Positions 10,198-20,957 of a stretch of 64,000 nt of DNA are shown piece by piece (position 1 is the stretch's first letter; every line of letters starts with the position of its first letter). This stretch comes from Periplaneta americana. Its lineage: Eukaryota; Arthropoda; Insecta; Blattodea; Blattidae. Made by a program: the position numbers and the translations under genes. The notes below the pieces were generated by a model that did not search any database, was not told where the DNA came from, and was given only the letters and a program-made list of their open reading frames with translations. The DNA lies in NCBI RefSeq assembly GCF_040183065.1, contig NW_027185501.1, positions 434,001 through 498,000 on the forward strand. Direction: 5' to 3'.

Positions 10198-10908
10198 TGG
10201 CGGAGGCGGCAGATGTTTGTAACAGTCTGAGTGGAAAGAAACTACGAATTAAAGGAGAAGGTACTGCGGCTGCAATGAAAAAAAAAAGCTGAAAAATGAA
10301 GGAAATGAATATATGAGTTCAAATAATAAACATGTTCCTGCAAAAGCTTGTCCAGCACAGGAGGCTAGTCTCATTACTGATCGCTAACCTACACCATACC
10401 TGGACAGACTGTTTATTCTTGTTCTTTTTGCATGAAAGCAACAATAAGGTCTAACTAAATTAGGTTGGTTGTGACATCAGAAAAAACTGATAGACCTAGT
10501 GAGGTACAGTGCACAGGATTCTCCATCTTGCTTTCAGAGTCGGTGTGCATGCAAGTATAAATGCAAGAACACAAGGTCGGGCTGTTTGAAGATTTTTATG
10601 ACCTGGAAGATATTGAAAAGTGAGGGAGTTACTTGATGGGGCTGATGCAAGTATCACATGTTAAAAGAAGATGTCATGGTATCTACGATGACCCTTCACA
10701 GAACAGGAGACAAGCAACTATTCATTACACTGTTCCAGATGGGCAAGGTGACTTAGTGCAAGTTTGCAGAGGAACATTTTCTGAAATATTTGCGTTAACC
10801 CGGAAGAAAATCCAGGTATTAACCGAGAAGAAGAAGAATTTGACTGAAAAGATACAGTACCTGACAAATTATGACCACAAACAATTTTACAGAAGCATTA
10901 CAGAATGA
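10198..10908 (+). pseudogene. Insect transposon-associated protein fragment, function unknown
   Basis: It begins ATGGCGGAGGCGGC and reads SLSGKKLRIKGEG, then HVPAKACPAQ, a Cys-rich CKYKCKNTRSGC piece, and an open segment (10633-10908) with MGLMQVSHVKRRCHGIYDDP, IHYTVPDGQGDLVQVCRGTF and SEIFALTRKKIQVLTEKKK. The pattern 'VPAR.CP, C.C..KC, Y.VP.G....VC...F...F......I' is typical of a high-copy insect family that carries a DDE domain downstream. That domain is absent here. Several stops lie between 10380 and 10630. It could be a 5' piece of a DNA transposon or a domesticated relative. Confidence 0.45.
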
Positions 10909-11219
10909 ACTTTTACTTTATGAACAATTAACCATTTTTGTTTCATTTGTTTGTCCTCTTCACTATCTTTTTGCTGATTCTGAACTATGGAACTTAGAGC
11001 CTTTCATTAAATTTCCACTTCCAGTACATTTTTCATACTATTGCAATATTACGTTTGTAAGTTCCTTTGGACACTAGCTCCATACTATGCTTAAAACACG
11101 TTAATACTGAAATTATGACCATTAATTACCTAATACACTTAAAACTCATTTTCCTCAAATTCATGATTATGGCACTTAGAGCCTTTTTATTTCAAGTCTT
11201 CAATTAATGAAAGGACTCA

Positions 11220-12600
11220 CCTACTCCTGGTCCTTTGTAATGGTGCACTCACTACAGGACTGTGGATGGAAATAGATAGACTTCCTGCACCAGGCACACC
11301 TCATGAAGCTCATCATTCCACAATCACACTTGCTTCTCTTAACGTCATTCAGAAGCACATGACATGTTCAAGACAAGCTTTCTTTACGCTACTAACTTAC
11401 TTGCATACCATACATACAGTAGCATGTCTTTAAAAATTGGAGCTGACAGCTGATATGTAAAAGGGAATGAATTTCTATTTCATCCTCCCGGCAAGAGATA
11501 TTTTGACTACTTTCTAATAGATATGTAAACTGTTTAATCTCCCTGTAAAAATACATGTGACATGACTGGCATAATGGTGTACATTTAGAGTAGTACATTT
11601 GGCAGGTTGTCTTCATTAACAAACTTTTCGTTGTACTGTTTGTCCACCCCATGAATCTAACATAAGAAGGAACTGTTTTTGTTTCACATATGACTGGAGG
11701 ACTGTACCTATCCAAAAATTTCTCGAAAGGTGGAGAAGTCAGTTTTCCTGAAATTGAACATGTAACAACCACATTTTTTAGTTCCTCCTGTAATTCATTA
11801 ACCTTTGCACTTACTCTAGACCAAATTTACCTCCAAGTTCCTCCATACACAATAACACTTCAGGTAAAACTTTTCCCAAAGATGTTATTGCATATTGTGC
11901 AGTATACTTTGTTCAGGTCGCCAACAGTAACAACAACTTGTTTTTCTTCTTTGATAGTTAAAGTTGTTTTAATGTTGACCTGATATGTGCATCCAGTCTG
12001 GTCGGTATTAATGACGTAATCAGGAAACAAGCAATCTGCTGACTGCAGTATTTCCTCTTCCGAATATGTTTCTCGAGCAGAGACCAGATTCGTATTTTTC
12101 TCTGCCTATTTTATGTCGTTTCTTAAAAGCAACAACTCAGCTGTAACTTGCTGTGAAGTCGAAAGAAGAACCCCAATATTGAAAGGCCACCGCTAAAGCC
12201 CACTCCTGCAGTCTCTTGATTGTCACTTGTTCATTCCTTCCACAAATCTGTCATACACCCACGTCCATCATCACCAAACCGCGCACCTCCCATTTCAGTG
12301 TTTCTTCGCCACAATGCAGAAGTCTCTTGTGTCTTAACGGATGTTGCTGCAATGCATGCAGACTCCAATTCGAATGCTCATGAGCCACTTTTATTTTTGT
12401 GTCCAATGGTATCCACTCATATCTCGGGAGATTTCTAGACTTGGTATCACTCTCTTCTGTTGAGGTAGCACTACGTGTTTCTGCATCATTTTCAGGATCA
12501 GCTTCATTGAAGATTAATTCTTCTGTATCTTCGAACTTGAAACTTTCTAGAGTGTTCATGAATAACTTTACGGCCTTGTCACCTGTCAAGACTGCAAATT
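11220..12600 (-). pseudogene. pogo/Tigger-like DDE transposase remnant
   Basis: The minus strand starts around 12590 (MTGDKAVKLFMNTLESFKFE, an acidic leader) and reaches YEWIPLDTKIKVAHEHSNWS, a DNA-binding helix region. It then passes VVVTCSISGKLTSPPFEKFL (near 11770), FMGWTNSTTKSLL and KCTPLCQSCHMYFYREIKQF, and ends with a zinc-ribbon-like KCDCGMMSFMRCAWCRK near 11300. The order matches a pogo-type DDE_1 family common in insects. The aspartate expected before 'W-GG-TN' is not present. Stops and shifts break it into pieces, so it is inactive. Superfamily naming is from memory of the family pattern. Confidence 0.55.
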
Positions 12601-13476
12601 TACTTCTGCACTGGAGAGGTCTTCAATCAGTCCCACCTCTAGAAGCCAATCTGGTAGTTAAAATAAATAACATAAAAAAATTCTGTGCTTCTAACGAATT
12701 AGTAGCCTTTCAAATTATGTTTTATTTAGTTAATTTTGTTGTTATTTTAATGAGTGTATTTCTACTATGAATGAAAATTGATTTCAAATTTTCATGAAAC
12801 GAAAAACCATTATAATGATGATGGTAATTTTAAAAAGTAGTGATACATAACGTCTTTACCTTGAAAATATAGCACCGCTCCTGTGAGAACAGCTTTACTG
12901 AGAGTTTCCACATTATCGGAATGTCAGACGATGTGTTTGTGTCCATAAAATCAACAAATAATAATTATAATAAGTAATAAACAATAGGCTTAATAATATC
13001 AAAACAAAAAGTAATATAATGTATTGTAAACTCGGTTACAGAGATCGAAGACGTCAGTCTGTGTTGCTGTATGAATATGCAACAGCAACTCAAGAACATC
13101 CGATAGTATTTCATACTTTATTTTTTACGTGTAAACTAGGCCCTATGGGAGAGAAAGCTGAGACACTTTATTTTTTGTGTATTTTCACCAAACAAATCCC
13201 CATAGAAAACTGTGACATCGATCTGACAACCTTTCCTTGTGCTATTAACACGTGAAAGTAATTATTATTGTATTCCTAAGTGATATAAGCCTAGTGTTAA
13301 AAGTTGTATAAAATGAATAAGTGTACTAAAGGACAACGTATTATAGCTGAAAGAAAAAATAATTGCATTTCATCAACATCCTCTTGGATTGCAGAATGGG
13401 CACTATTTTCGTTGAAATTAATGAATTTTCCAAATAATGTAAACTTCGAAAATTAGAATGCAATGTTAATTATCAG
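12601..13476. other. Intergenic, nothing firmly recognised
   Basis: AT-rich DNA. A 78-codon plus-strand ORF (13019-13255) has no recognisable domain. The stretch near 13250-13300 resembles that following the palindrome at 9848-9881. Confidence 0.4.
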
Positions 13477-13543
13477 CTTCTTCTTCTTCTTCTTCTTCTT
13501 CTTCTTCTTCTTCTTCTTCTTCTCCTTCTTCTTCTTCTTCTTC
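13477..13543. repeat. (CTT)n microsatellite, 3' tail of the RTE element
   Basis: About 22 CTT units with one CTC interruption; GAA on the LINE sense strand. It sits directly after the LINE stop codon and short 3' UTR. Confidence 0.95.
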
Positions 13544-14924
13544 AGGCTCTACAACTATCAGGTGAAAGTTTTGGCCTTCTCAACAACTTTCTTCCATTCC
13601 TGACGGCTTCCAACTATCTTTGTCCAGTTTTCCACCTTCATCAATTTCAAATCATTCAGGACATCATCCTCCCATCAATTTTTTGGTCTACCCTGCTTTC
13701 TGTTAACTATTGGTTTCCATTTGTATATTTGTTTGACCACTCTATTATTCTCCATTCTATTTACGAGGGGGATCCAGGAAATAACGACCGTTAGCGCATA
13801 CCCGCCGCGCAGCTGACTCCCCTTCCTTGTTTGAAGGTCAACTGGCTTCCTTAACATGTGTTTTCATAATGTTGCGAGTACTGCTTGCAACAAGTCGCCA
13901 TTGTGCATTTTGTGTTACTTCAAAATGAACGACGTGATTGATAATCCCACCGACTGTGAGGTGAGGAGTGTGATTCGATTTTTGAATGCCCGACATTTGA
14001 AACCTGCAGAAATTTACCGGCAATTCAAAGAAGTGTATGGTGATACCGTAATGAATGAAAGAAATGTGAGAAAATGGTGCGAAATGTTCAACAATGGGCG
14101 AACAAATGTCCACTATGAAACTCGCACCATTTTCTCACATTTCTTTCATTCATTACGGTATCACCATACACTTCTTTGAATTGCCGGTAAATTTCTGCAG
14201 GTTTCAAATGTCGGGCATTCAAAAATCGAATCACACTCCTCACCTCACAGTCGGTGGGATTATCAATCACGTCGTTCATTTTGAAGTAACACAAAATGCA
14301 CAATGGCGACTTGTTGCAAGCAGTACTCGCAACATTATGAAAACACATGTTAAGGAAGCCAGTTGACCTTCAAACAAGGAAGGGGAGTCAGCTGCGCGGC
14401 GGCTATGCGCGAACGGTCGTTATTTCCTGGATCCCCCTAGTATATGACCAAACCATCCTAATCTTAATGGTTTATATGATTTATTATGTTCCTATTCTTT
14501 ATCAGCTCATTCAGTTCACTGTTACATTTAATTCTCCATGTACCATCATTCATTTTAGTTGGACCAAAACTTTTCCTTAATATTGCTCTTTAAAAAATTA
14601 GTAGTCTGTGTTTTATGGAGTTTTTAAGGACCCATGTCTCGCTGGCATTAGTTACTACAGGGCTTATTGTAGTACAGTATAGCTTAAATTTGGACTGTTT
14701 AGATATCAATTTACTTCTAAATAACTGCAGGTTGGCATGGTATGCTTTGTTTCCCATTACAATTCTTTCTCTTATTTCTTCCTCAATGGCGTTGTTGTTA
14801 TTAACAGTTGATCCAAGATATTTGAAACTTGGTACTTGTTGAATCATTTTATCATTTGTTTTAAAATCTCCTAAAGTTTCTCTTTTTGTGCTACATTTTA
14901 AGAATTTTGTTTTCTTCTCATTAA
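13544..14924 (-). pseudogene. RTE C-terminal domain (two pieces)
   Basis: From 14924 the frame reads INEKKTKFLKCSTKRE, VPSFKYLGSTVNNNN, ASETWVLKNS, and near 14470 RLGWFGH. After the foldback insert it resumes at 13761 with NRMENNRVVKQIYKWKP, GRPKN, a stop (TGA in place of W), then DDVLNDLKLMKVENWTKIVG. 'F.YLGS', 'ETW.L' and 'R..WFGHV.RM..NR..K.I' are standard RTE/BovB signatures downstream of YADD. Confidence 0.85.
13764..14440. mobile_element. Palindromic mariner foldback element, 677 bp, TA target duplication
   Basis: Two arms of exactly 319 bp (13764-14082 and 14122-14440) are inverted copies around a 39-bp spacer. The outer ends are CGAGGGGGATCCAGG and its near-complement CCTGGATCCCCCTAG, with TA on both sides (13762-13763 and 14441-14442). 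Each arm holds a mariner 5' end and the first codons of a transposase (MNDVIDNPTDCEVRSVIRFL, then KPAEIYRQFKEVYGDTV), identical in the two arms. There is no catalytic domain. Transcribed from either side it would fold into a long hairpin RNA. It is probably a rearranged mariner mobilised by a complete relative. Confidence 0.93.
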
Positions 14925-15589
14925 TTACACTGTGTAACAAAAAAAACCTTTCGGTTTGTTTAAGTAAATTTTATTCATTTATTGGATAAATTAGATCACA
15001 AATAAGATAAATTGGGCACTCCTACCTTCTTGTAATCATTTCTCTGTTCCTAGTGGTGAATTACGTAATTTAATAGTTTACGTAATAGGCCTATTTGCTT
15101 AGCACGTTTTCTGTATTTTTTGTAATATTCAACTTATATTTATAGAGTTAATCCAATTTACTGCTTCACAGACAAGGTTGATTAATGATGGTGTCTCCCA
15201 GTGATTGTAAGCATGATCCAGACTGGTTTTGCTACGTGTGCGGGTCTTCCTGACCTCCAGAGTGCTGAAGAACAGAATCAAGTATGCCAACAACTCCCGC
15301 TCAGCCTGCAGGTCATATTGCGGCGTACCTATGGGTGACCAAGACAAAGTTGGGCACCACATGTTGTGTGTAGGAGCTGTAGATTCATTCTGAGGCCTGG
15401 CACAGAGGAGAGAGCAGAAGAATGAAGTTCGGTATGAACCAGCAGATCACCAGAATATCTGCTGTTCCTGTGTTGTTGACTTATCCCATCACAGAAGAGG
15501 TACGGAAACAATGTGTAGGCCCTACCATCATCACTCAGGCCTATTGCACACAACGAGGAGCTTCTGGTTTCTCCTCCTCCAGGACGGCA

Positions 15590-16575
15590 GTAGTCTGACT
15601 TTTCCAATAGTGAATCATGTCAGCAAGGAAGAGGACTTCTCTGAGGATGCAGAAGCTACACCTCACTTTCCCACTCAAAAGGCGTTAAACAATTTAATCA
15701 GGGACTTAGGATTAATAAAATCCTGTGCAGAACTTTTAACATCAAGATTAAAAGCAGTGGAACATTTTGGACTGGAGCTGCAAGGTATCCGGACAAGAGG
15801 AAGTGTCACCAAACGTTCTCGCAATACTTCACTCTCGCTGACAAACTGTGTTATTGCCACAATGTGTTAAAGAAATGGCGTTTCCCTATGATCCAAAGGA
15901 CTGGCAGCTCTTCATTCACAGTTCGTGCAAGAGTCTGAAAGCTGTCCTCCTCCACAATGGCAACAAGTGTCCCTCAATTCCAATTGCTCATTCAGCCCAT
16001 CTTAAAGAAGATTACTCCCATGTCCAGCAGCTTCTACAGATGGTTAACTATGCAGAACAACAGTGGAATGTAATTAGTGACTTAAAAATGATTGCGTCTT
16101 TGATGGGACAACAAGGTGGGTGCACAAAATATCCCTGTTTTCTCTGCCTGTAGGCTAGCAGGGATATAGCCAGGCATTTTCAGACCAGTGAATGACCATT
16201 GAAGACGGAGTTTGTGGTTGGTGAGAAAAACAGGTGGGAGCTCTCTGTGAAGGAAAACAAGATTCTGATGCCTCCGCTCCACATTAAGGTTGGCCTCATC
16301 AAGCAATTTGTAAAAGTACTAGATACAAATTCAGATATCTTCAAGTATCTATCTTCTCCAAACTCTCAGAGGTGAAGGTCAAGGGAGGAATTTTTGTGGG
16401 CACCCTGGTGAAGAAATTACTTCACGATGATGAATTCATTGTGAAACTTCTACCTATACAAAGGGGAACCTGGAAAAGCTTCCGTGATATAGTGAAAGGT
16501 TTCCCAGGTAATCGTAGAGTGGACAATTACAGGGAGGTGGTGTAGGGTCTTCTGAAGAATTACAAAGCAATGGGT
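15590..16575 (+). pseudogene. Degenerate protein of the CACTG-ended element
   Basis: Successive plus-strand pieces read HFPTQKALNNLIRDLGLIKS, CAELLTSRLK, YDPKDWQLFIHSSCKSLKAV, LLHNGNKCPSIPIAHSAHLK, GQQGGCTKYPCFLCL, PPLHIKVGLIKQFVKVLDTN, GGIFVGTLVKKLL and a damaged tail. This string of motifs marks a high-copy protein family in insects and cnidarians usually listed as uncharacterised. Its linkage here to exact transposon ends supports a transposase-related role. It is broken by stops (for example near 15869, 16152 and 16543) and lacks its C-terminus. Confidence 0.65.
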
Positions 16576-16746
16576 TGAAGAAAGTCACTCAAGTTACATG
16601 TCCTCTAGCCGCATGTTTTCTAGTCACACATGGATGCATACTCATAGGAACAGGGCGAAAGATTCCATCAAGACCTACAAGAGATGGACTACCAAGTACA
16701 GTATAGTGAGCGGATTGATCAGAGTCTGATGTAAGCTGCGAGAGAA

Positions 16747-16905
16747 AAAGTAGGAAAAAAAAAAAAAAAAACACATTTTTAGACACTGTGAATATCTTTC
16801 CATGACGTGTAAGTGTTTTAATCTACAAAAGGGAGAGTAGGAAAAAATACATCTTTAGACACTGTGTATGCGTTTTTATGATGTGTAAATGTTTTAATGT
16901 ACTTA
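16747..16905 (+). repeat. Subterminal direct repeat of about 65 bp, two copies
   Basis: GTAGGAAAAA..TTTTTAGACACTGTG..GTGTAAGTGTTTTAAT at about 16749-16824 recurs diverged at about 16838-16900, inside the right end of the CACTG element. Subterminal repeats of this kind often bind transposase in CMC elements; here that is inference. Confidence 0.6.
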
Positions 16906-17150
16906 CATAACTTCTGCACATTAGCTCAGACCCTGTATATGTTTTCTGCCTTAATATAGAAAAAACTATTATTGTAAACTCACCTAATTGTACAAAAGGA
17001 AGATATTTTCTTGAAATTAAGAAAATCGATGCCATATCTCTAAAAACAATTTCACATATGGGAAATTGATGTTTTCTTGTGTTTTGCAACATACTGAATT
17101 ATAAACAGCAAAAAAATTAACTTAAACAAAATCATTGTTACACAGTGTTA

Positions 17151-18600
17151 TCAATCCATATTTCATTGGCTGTTCTTTTAGATTGTTAAATGTTTCTATC
17201 AAAGTCGGTTTTGTTCTTGCAGTTATTATTATGTCATCAGCATAAGCTATACATTGCCTTAATTTTGTCGTAATGTTTCCCCTCATCTCCAGTTTCTTCA
17301 ATATAAAGTCTATAACCAAACTAAATAGTGCAGCTGAGTGCGGATCACTTGTTTCGAATACTGAACTTTTCGCTTATCTTATTGGTAACCTTTATTTTTG
17401 CTTCAGTGTTTCTTAATGTTATGGCTATTAATCGTGTCATTTTATTAGGTACTTCATAAAATTTTAGGCACTCAATAATTCTATTTCTACATATTGCATC
17501 CAAAGCATTACTGAAGTCAATAAAGATGTTATATAGGTCAATATTAAAATCAAGGCATTTCTCAAATATTTGTCTAACTATAAATATATTGTCTACAGCT
17601 GATCTGTTAGCTCGGAAACCCATTCAATAGTCATCCAGTTTGTTTTCTATTATTTTAACAAGTCTTTGGTTTAATATAATGACATATATTTTATATGTTA
17701 TATTTAATAACATAATACACATTAATCATCTCCTTTTTTAAAGATTGGGCAGATGATTCCTTCATTCCATTGTGTTGATAACTTCTCTTCTTCCCATATC
17801 TTTGTCATCAATTTATGCAGTTCTTGTTTGAGCATTCTTCCCTCGTATTTTATCAAATTCGGTGGGATGTTTTCTGATCTAGGAGCTTTATTTGTTTTCA
17901 GATTGTTAATTATATGACATACCTCATTAAAACTTGGTGAGGATACTTGTTGATCAGTATCTATTTCCATTCCTAAAATTTGTGTTATTTCTGTTTCATT
18001 AGTAACTTATTTATATTAAGGAGTGTCTGGAAGTGTTCCTTCCATCTATCCAGTACCTCACTTGGTTGCATTTGTATGTTGCCATCGGCACTTTTACATA
18101 TCATGGGACACACACTTTGCTGACATATGTAATTCTTAACTTCTTCAAAACATTTTCTTGTTTCGTTCTTGCTGGAATTTTCTTCAATTTTGATGATCTT
18201 CTCATTTAACCATTTTTTTCTTGTTTCTACATATTTTATTAGCTTCTTTCCTTTTTTGATTATAAATATCATTACTAGCTCTTGTCTTATTATGCAATGC
18301 TCTCATTCTTGCTTCATTTTTTTCAGCTATAATATTCCTACAATCTTCATCCCACCGCTCATTTCTTTGTTTCTTCTCTTCCTTACCAATTGTTTCATTT
18401 GCCGCTTCATCTATTGCCTTTTTTAATTCCTTCCGATTTGTTATTGACAACCTGCTCTTCTGGTAGGTCTTTAAGATTTTCAAACACCTTTGTTCTATAT
18501 TGCTTAATTTTCCTGGTATTTTGTAAATTAACTTTATTCCATTTAATCATCTGATCAGTTTTCTGTTTCTTGTATATATTTGGCAGTTTTTGATTCATGA
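17151..18600 (-). pseudogene. RTE reverse transcriptase domain
   Basis: From about 18590: a basic linker, VSSPSFNEVCHIINNLKTNK with APRSENIPPNLIKYEG (near 17900), WNEGIICPIFKKGDD, MGFRANRSAVDNIFIVRQIF, DLYNIFIDFSNALDAI, and the catalytic region RQCIAYADDIIITARTK (near 17240). The order is normal for RTE. Conserved residues have decayed (for example KAPRSENI for KAPG.D.I), and frameshifts occur near 17720, 17340 and 17985. The frame leads at 17151 into the CACTG insertion. Confidence 0.85.
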
Positions 18601-18754
18601 TGACTTTAACTAAAAAGTGATCAGAATCAATATGTGGACTCTCAAACTTCTTACGTCCTCTATGAGATCTTTCTTATTATCATTATTAATTATAACGTGG
18701 TCTATTTGCTTTACAGTGTTGTGAGATCCAAGTACCTTTGTGTATCCTTTTGTG

Positions 18755-19437
18755 CTAAAATTGTGTACTCATTATTATTAAATCATTCGCCGTCGCAAAT
18801 TGACATAGGAGTTCACCATTTTCATTAATTTTTTCATGCAGTGTTTGTTGACCAGTGACGTATCTATATATTATTAATTCTCTTCCTAGTTGCGCGTTGA
18901 AATCTCCCAAGATCACAAATGTGTCACTTCCAGGCACTCCCTTAACTAACTTTTCTAAATCATCATAAAACTGTTCCTTACTCTCAATGTTCTTGTCTTC
19001 TGTTGGTGCATATGCACTTATTAAGGTAATCTTGTTATATTTGCTCGTGATTCTTAGTTTACACATTCTTTCCTTGAAATGTTTAAAATCCATTATGTTA
19101 TTTTGTAACTTTTTTTAAACTAAAAAGCCAGTACCAGGCTGGCCTTTTCTTTTATCTGAACCACTATAATATAGAGTAAAATCTTTTTTATTTATTATGC
19201 CATATCCACTCCATCTAATTTCTTGCAATGCTATTATATCTAATTTGGTCTGAGTACTAGTTCTTGCATTTTTCCCGGTTTTAGAAGAGCAGTTACATTC
19301 CATGTTGCAATATTTAATTTACTCGTGTTCCTTTGTCTTCGCCTTAGTCCGATTCCATTTTTCCTTCTGACTTTCGTTTGTTGAGACTTTTTAGCAAATT
19401 CATTTTTACAGTGATAGGTAGCTGGCCTAACGACCAA
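18755..19437 (-). pseudogene. RTE apurinic-type endonuclease domain
   Basis: The minus strand reads LNIATWNVTALLKPGKMQEL (near 19300), LDIIALQEIRWSGYGII (near 19215), LYYSGSDKRKGQPGTGF, an in-frame stop near 19118, then ITLISAYAPTEDKN and TFVILGDFNAQLGRE (near 18900). WN, QE, AYAP and GDFNA are the APE-type nuclease signatures used to nick target DNA. The stop and a shift near 19250 inactivate it. Confidence 0.88.
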
Positions 19438-19699
19438 CCCCCACCTGGAGGGCCAGGGACTCTGCTGTAGGGGTTACCATTCCTTAGCATTGGTTTCCCG
19501 ATTAGGCACCGGATTTTCACCTTTGGACTTCCCTGGGGAGATCGCTGGTTCTTCAGATGTTTACCTGGGTTTTTGTAGATATCTTTCCAATGCATAAGAA
19601 TATCTCACAGGTTTATCAACCGGCCAAAAAACTCACCGGATTACCATGTGTTGTTGTTCTACATGTCGGGGCTTTTTTATCGACTAGCCAAGTCTAGAT

Positions 19700-19885
19700 C
19701 CGCCATGCTTTTTTTATTGGGTTAGGTCCACCACCGAAAGTTACCCAGCATTTGCTCGTATTGGGTTGAGGGAAAACCCCGGAAAAAAAACTCAACCAGG
19801 TAACTTGCCCCGACCGGGATTCGAACCCAGGCCGCCTGGTTTCGCGGCCAGACGCGCTGATCGTTACTCCACATCTGCCATGTTC
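19700..19885 (-). mobile_element. tRNA-derived SINE with conserved central domain, internally deleted copy
   Basis: The minus-strand head shows a B box GGTTCGAATCCCGG and the run CAAGTTACCTGGTTGAG, then CCAATACGAGCAAATGCTGG and a T-run on the plus strand near 19710 (3' A tail). The fuller copy at 53846-54109 lets the missing middle be seen. A family with this very conserved body is common in cockroach and termite DNA; the name Talua is possible but unverified. Confidence 0.75.
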
Positions 19886-20374
19886 AGTATAAGCAGGGTC
19901 ACCTCTTGCAGGATGTGGCGCTTCGCCATGCATGGACGGTCTTGACTATAGCATCCTCGGCAAAAAGATCTTGCAATTGCCTCCGCTTAGCCCTGGGTAG
20001 ATGATGACCAGTGTTGGGTCAACCCCAAACAAAGATACTACCTCTATCATCCCCTTGACTCTGTTAATTATCAACATTCGTTTTAAAGCAGTTACTAGAG
20101 AAACAGACATTTATTCCAATTATTCAGTGTCGAATTAGGTAATATATTTCTATTGTATTATTATTTGAAAACGTTTTGACCCTTACAGAGGTTTTTAAAC
20201 TTTATTTTCAATCAGTACTGTCTTACTACATGACTGACATAATGTAGTATGATAGAGAAAACTGTGAAATTTCAACTGTCTTCTTTCACTTGTTCCAGAG
20301 AAAATGAAGACACATGCAAAGAAATATAATTTTTTAAAAACCAAATACGCCTTGGTTGTAAACTCTGCCAGCCA
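19886..20374. other. Intergenic, nothing recognised
   Basis: No motif or repeat end identified between the SINE and the LINE C-terminal fragment. Confidence 0.35.
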
Positions 20375-20957
20375 CACCAATGTATTTGCGGGGGAATTGC
20401 TGATATTTACGGTTATCATGCACTCAGCTGTGCGAGGAGCAAGGGCCGCATTTCCAGACATACATCACTCAATGATATCATTAAAAGATCTCTGACTTCT
20501 TGTGGCATCCCGTCTCTTTTGGAACCACCAGGTATTAGTCGCGCGGATGGTAAACGACCCGATGGTCTGACCTTAATTCCATGGTCTAGAGGAAAATCTT
20601 TAATTTGGGACTCCACTTGCATTGACACTCTAGCTCCATCTCACTTGCCGAATACCTCCTGACGCACAGCATCTGCTGCTGAATTAGCCGTGAAGAAGAA
20701 AGTCAATAAATATGCTCATCTTTTAGGCAATTATATCTTTGTCCCATTTGCTGTGGAGACCTTCGGTCCTTGGAGCCATGACGCTAAAGTTTTGGTATCT
20801 CAAATCGGCCAAATTTTGATCTCCATTACTGGTGATCGCCGTTGCACTACTTATTTGCGTCAACGCTTAAGTATTGCTATTCAATGCGGAAATGCAATGA
20901 GCGTTTTGGGTACTCTTCCGGAGTCCAGCCCTTTGGACGAACTTTTTCTACTGTAAA
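20375..20957 (+). pseudogene. LINE-type C-terminal domain: zinc knuckle and nuclease-like core
   Basis: The plus strand reads [20 protein letters not shown] with [20 protein letters not shown], then [40 protein letters not shown], and after a shift near 20655 NYIFVPFAVETFGPWSHDAK and QRLSIAIQCGNAMSVLGTLP. The C..H.C.C then H....C pattern resembles a zinc knuckle. The PDG ... (W)D..C spacing is compatible with a PD-(D/E)XK-like fold, which is inference. This tail is known downstream of reverse transcriptases in many invertebrate retroelements. The RT itself is absent. Confidence 0.6.

Larger units (their letters stand above)
14928..17147 (+). mobile_element. CACTG-ended DNA transposon (CMC/EnSpm-like), 2220 bp
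   Basis: The ends are CACTGTGTAACA on the left and its complement TGTTACACAGTG on the right. TTA precedes and follows the element (14925-14927 and 17148-17150), and removing the element plus one TTA restores the RTE reading frame. CACTR ends with a 3-bp target duplication fit the CACTA/EnSpm side of the CMC superfamily, but the ITR is short and the assignment is inferred. It carries a degenerate plus-strand ORF (15590-16575) and an internal direct repeat (16747-16905). Confidence 0.8.
13477..19600 (-). mobile_element. RTE-type LINE, split by two DNA transposons
   Basis: A single minus-strand element runs endonuclease, RT, C-terminal domain, then a short 3' UTR ending in a (GAA)n microsatellite, as in RTE elements. 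It is interrupted at 14928-17147 and again at 13764-14440. Joining the flanks across each insert after removing one target copy restores the frame (MKYGLI to INEKKT; WFGH-I-NRMENN), so the three pieces were once contiguous. Without the inserts the LINE is about 3.2 kb, normal for RTE. It carries stops and shifts and is dead. The 5' end near 19600 is approximate. Confidence 0.88.

Noticed and set aside
19694..19933. Minus-strand ORF with a plausible protein-like sequence
   Set aside because: It is a conceptual translation of a tRNA-derived SINE.
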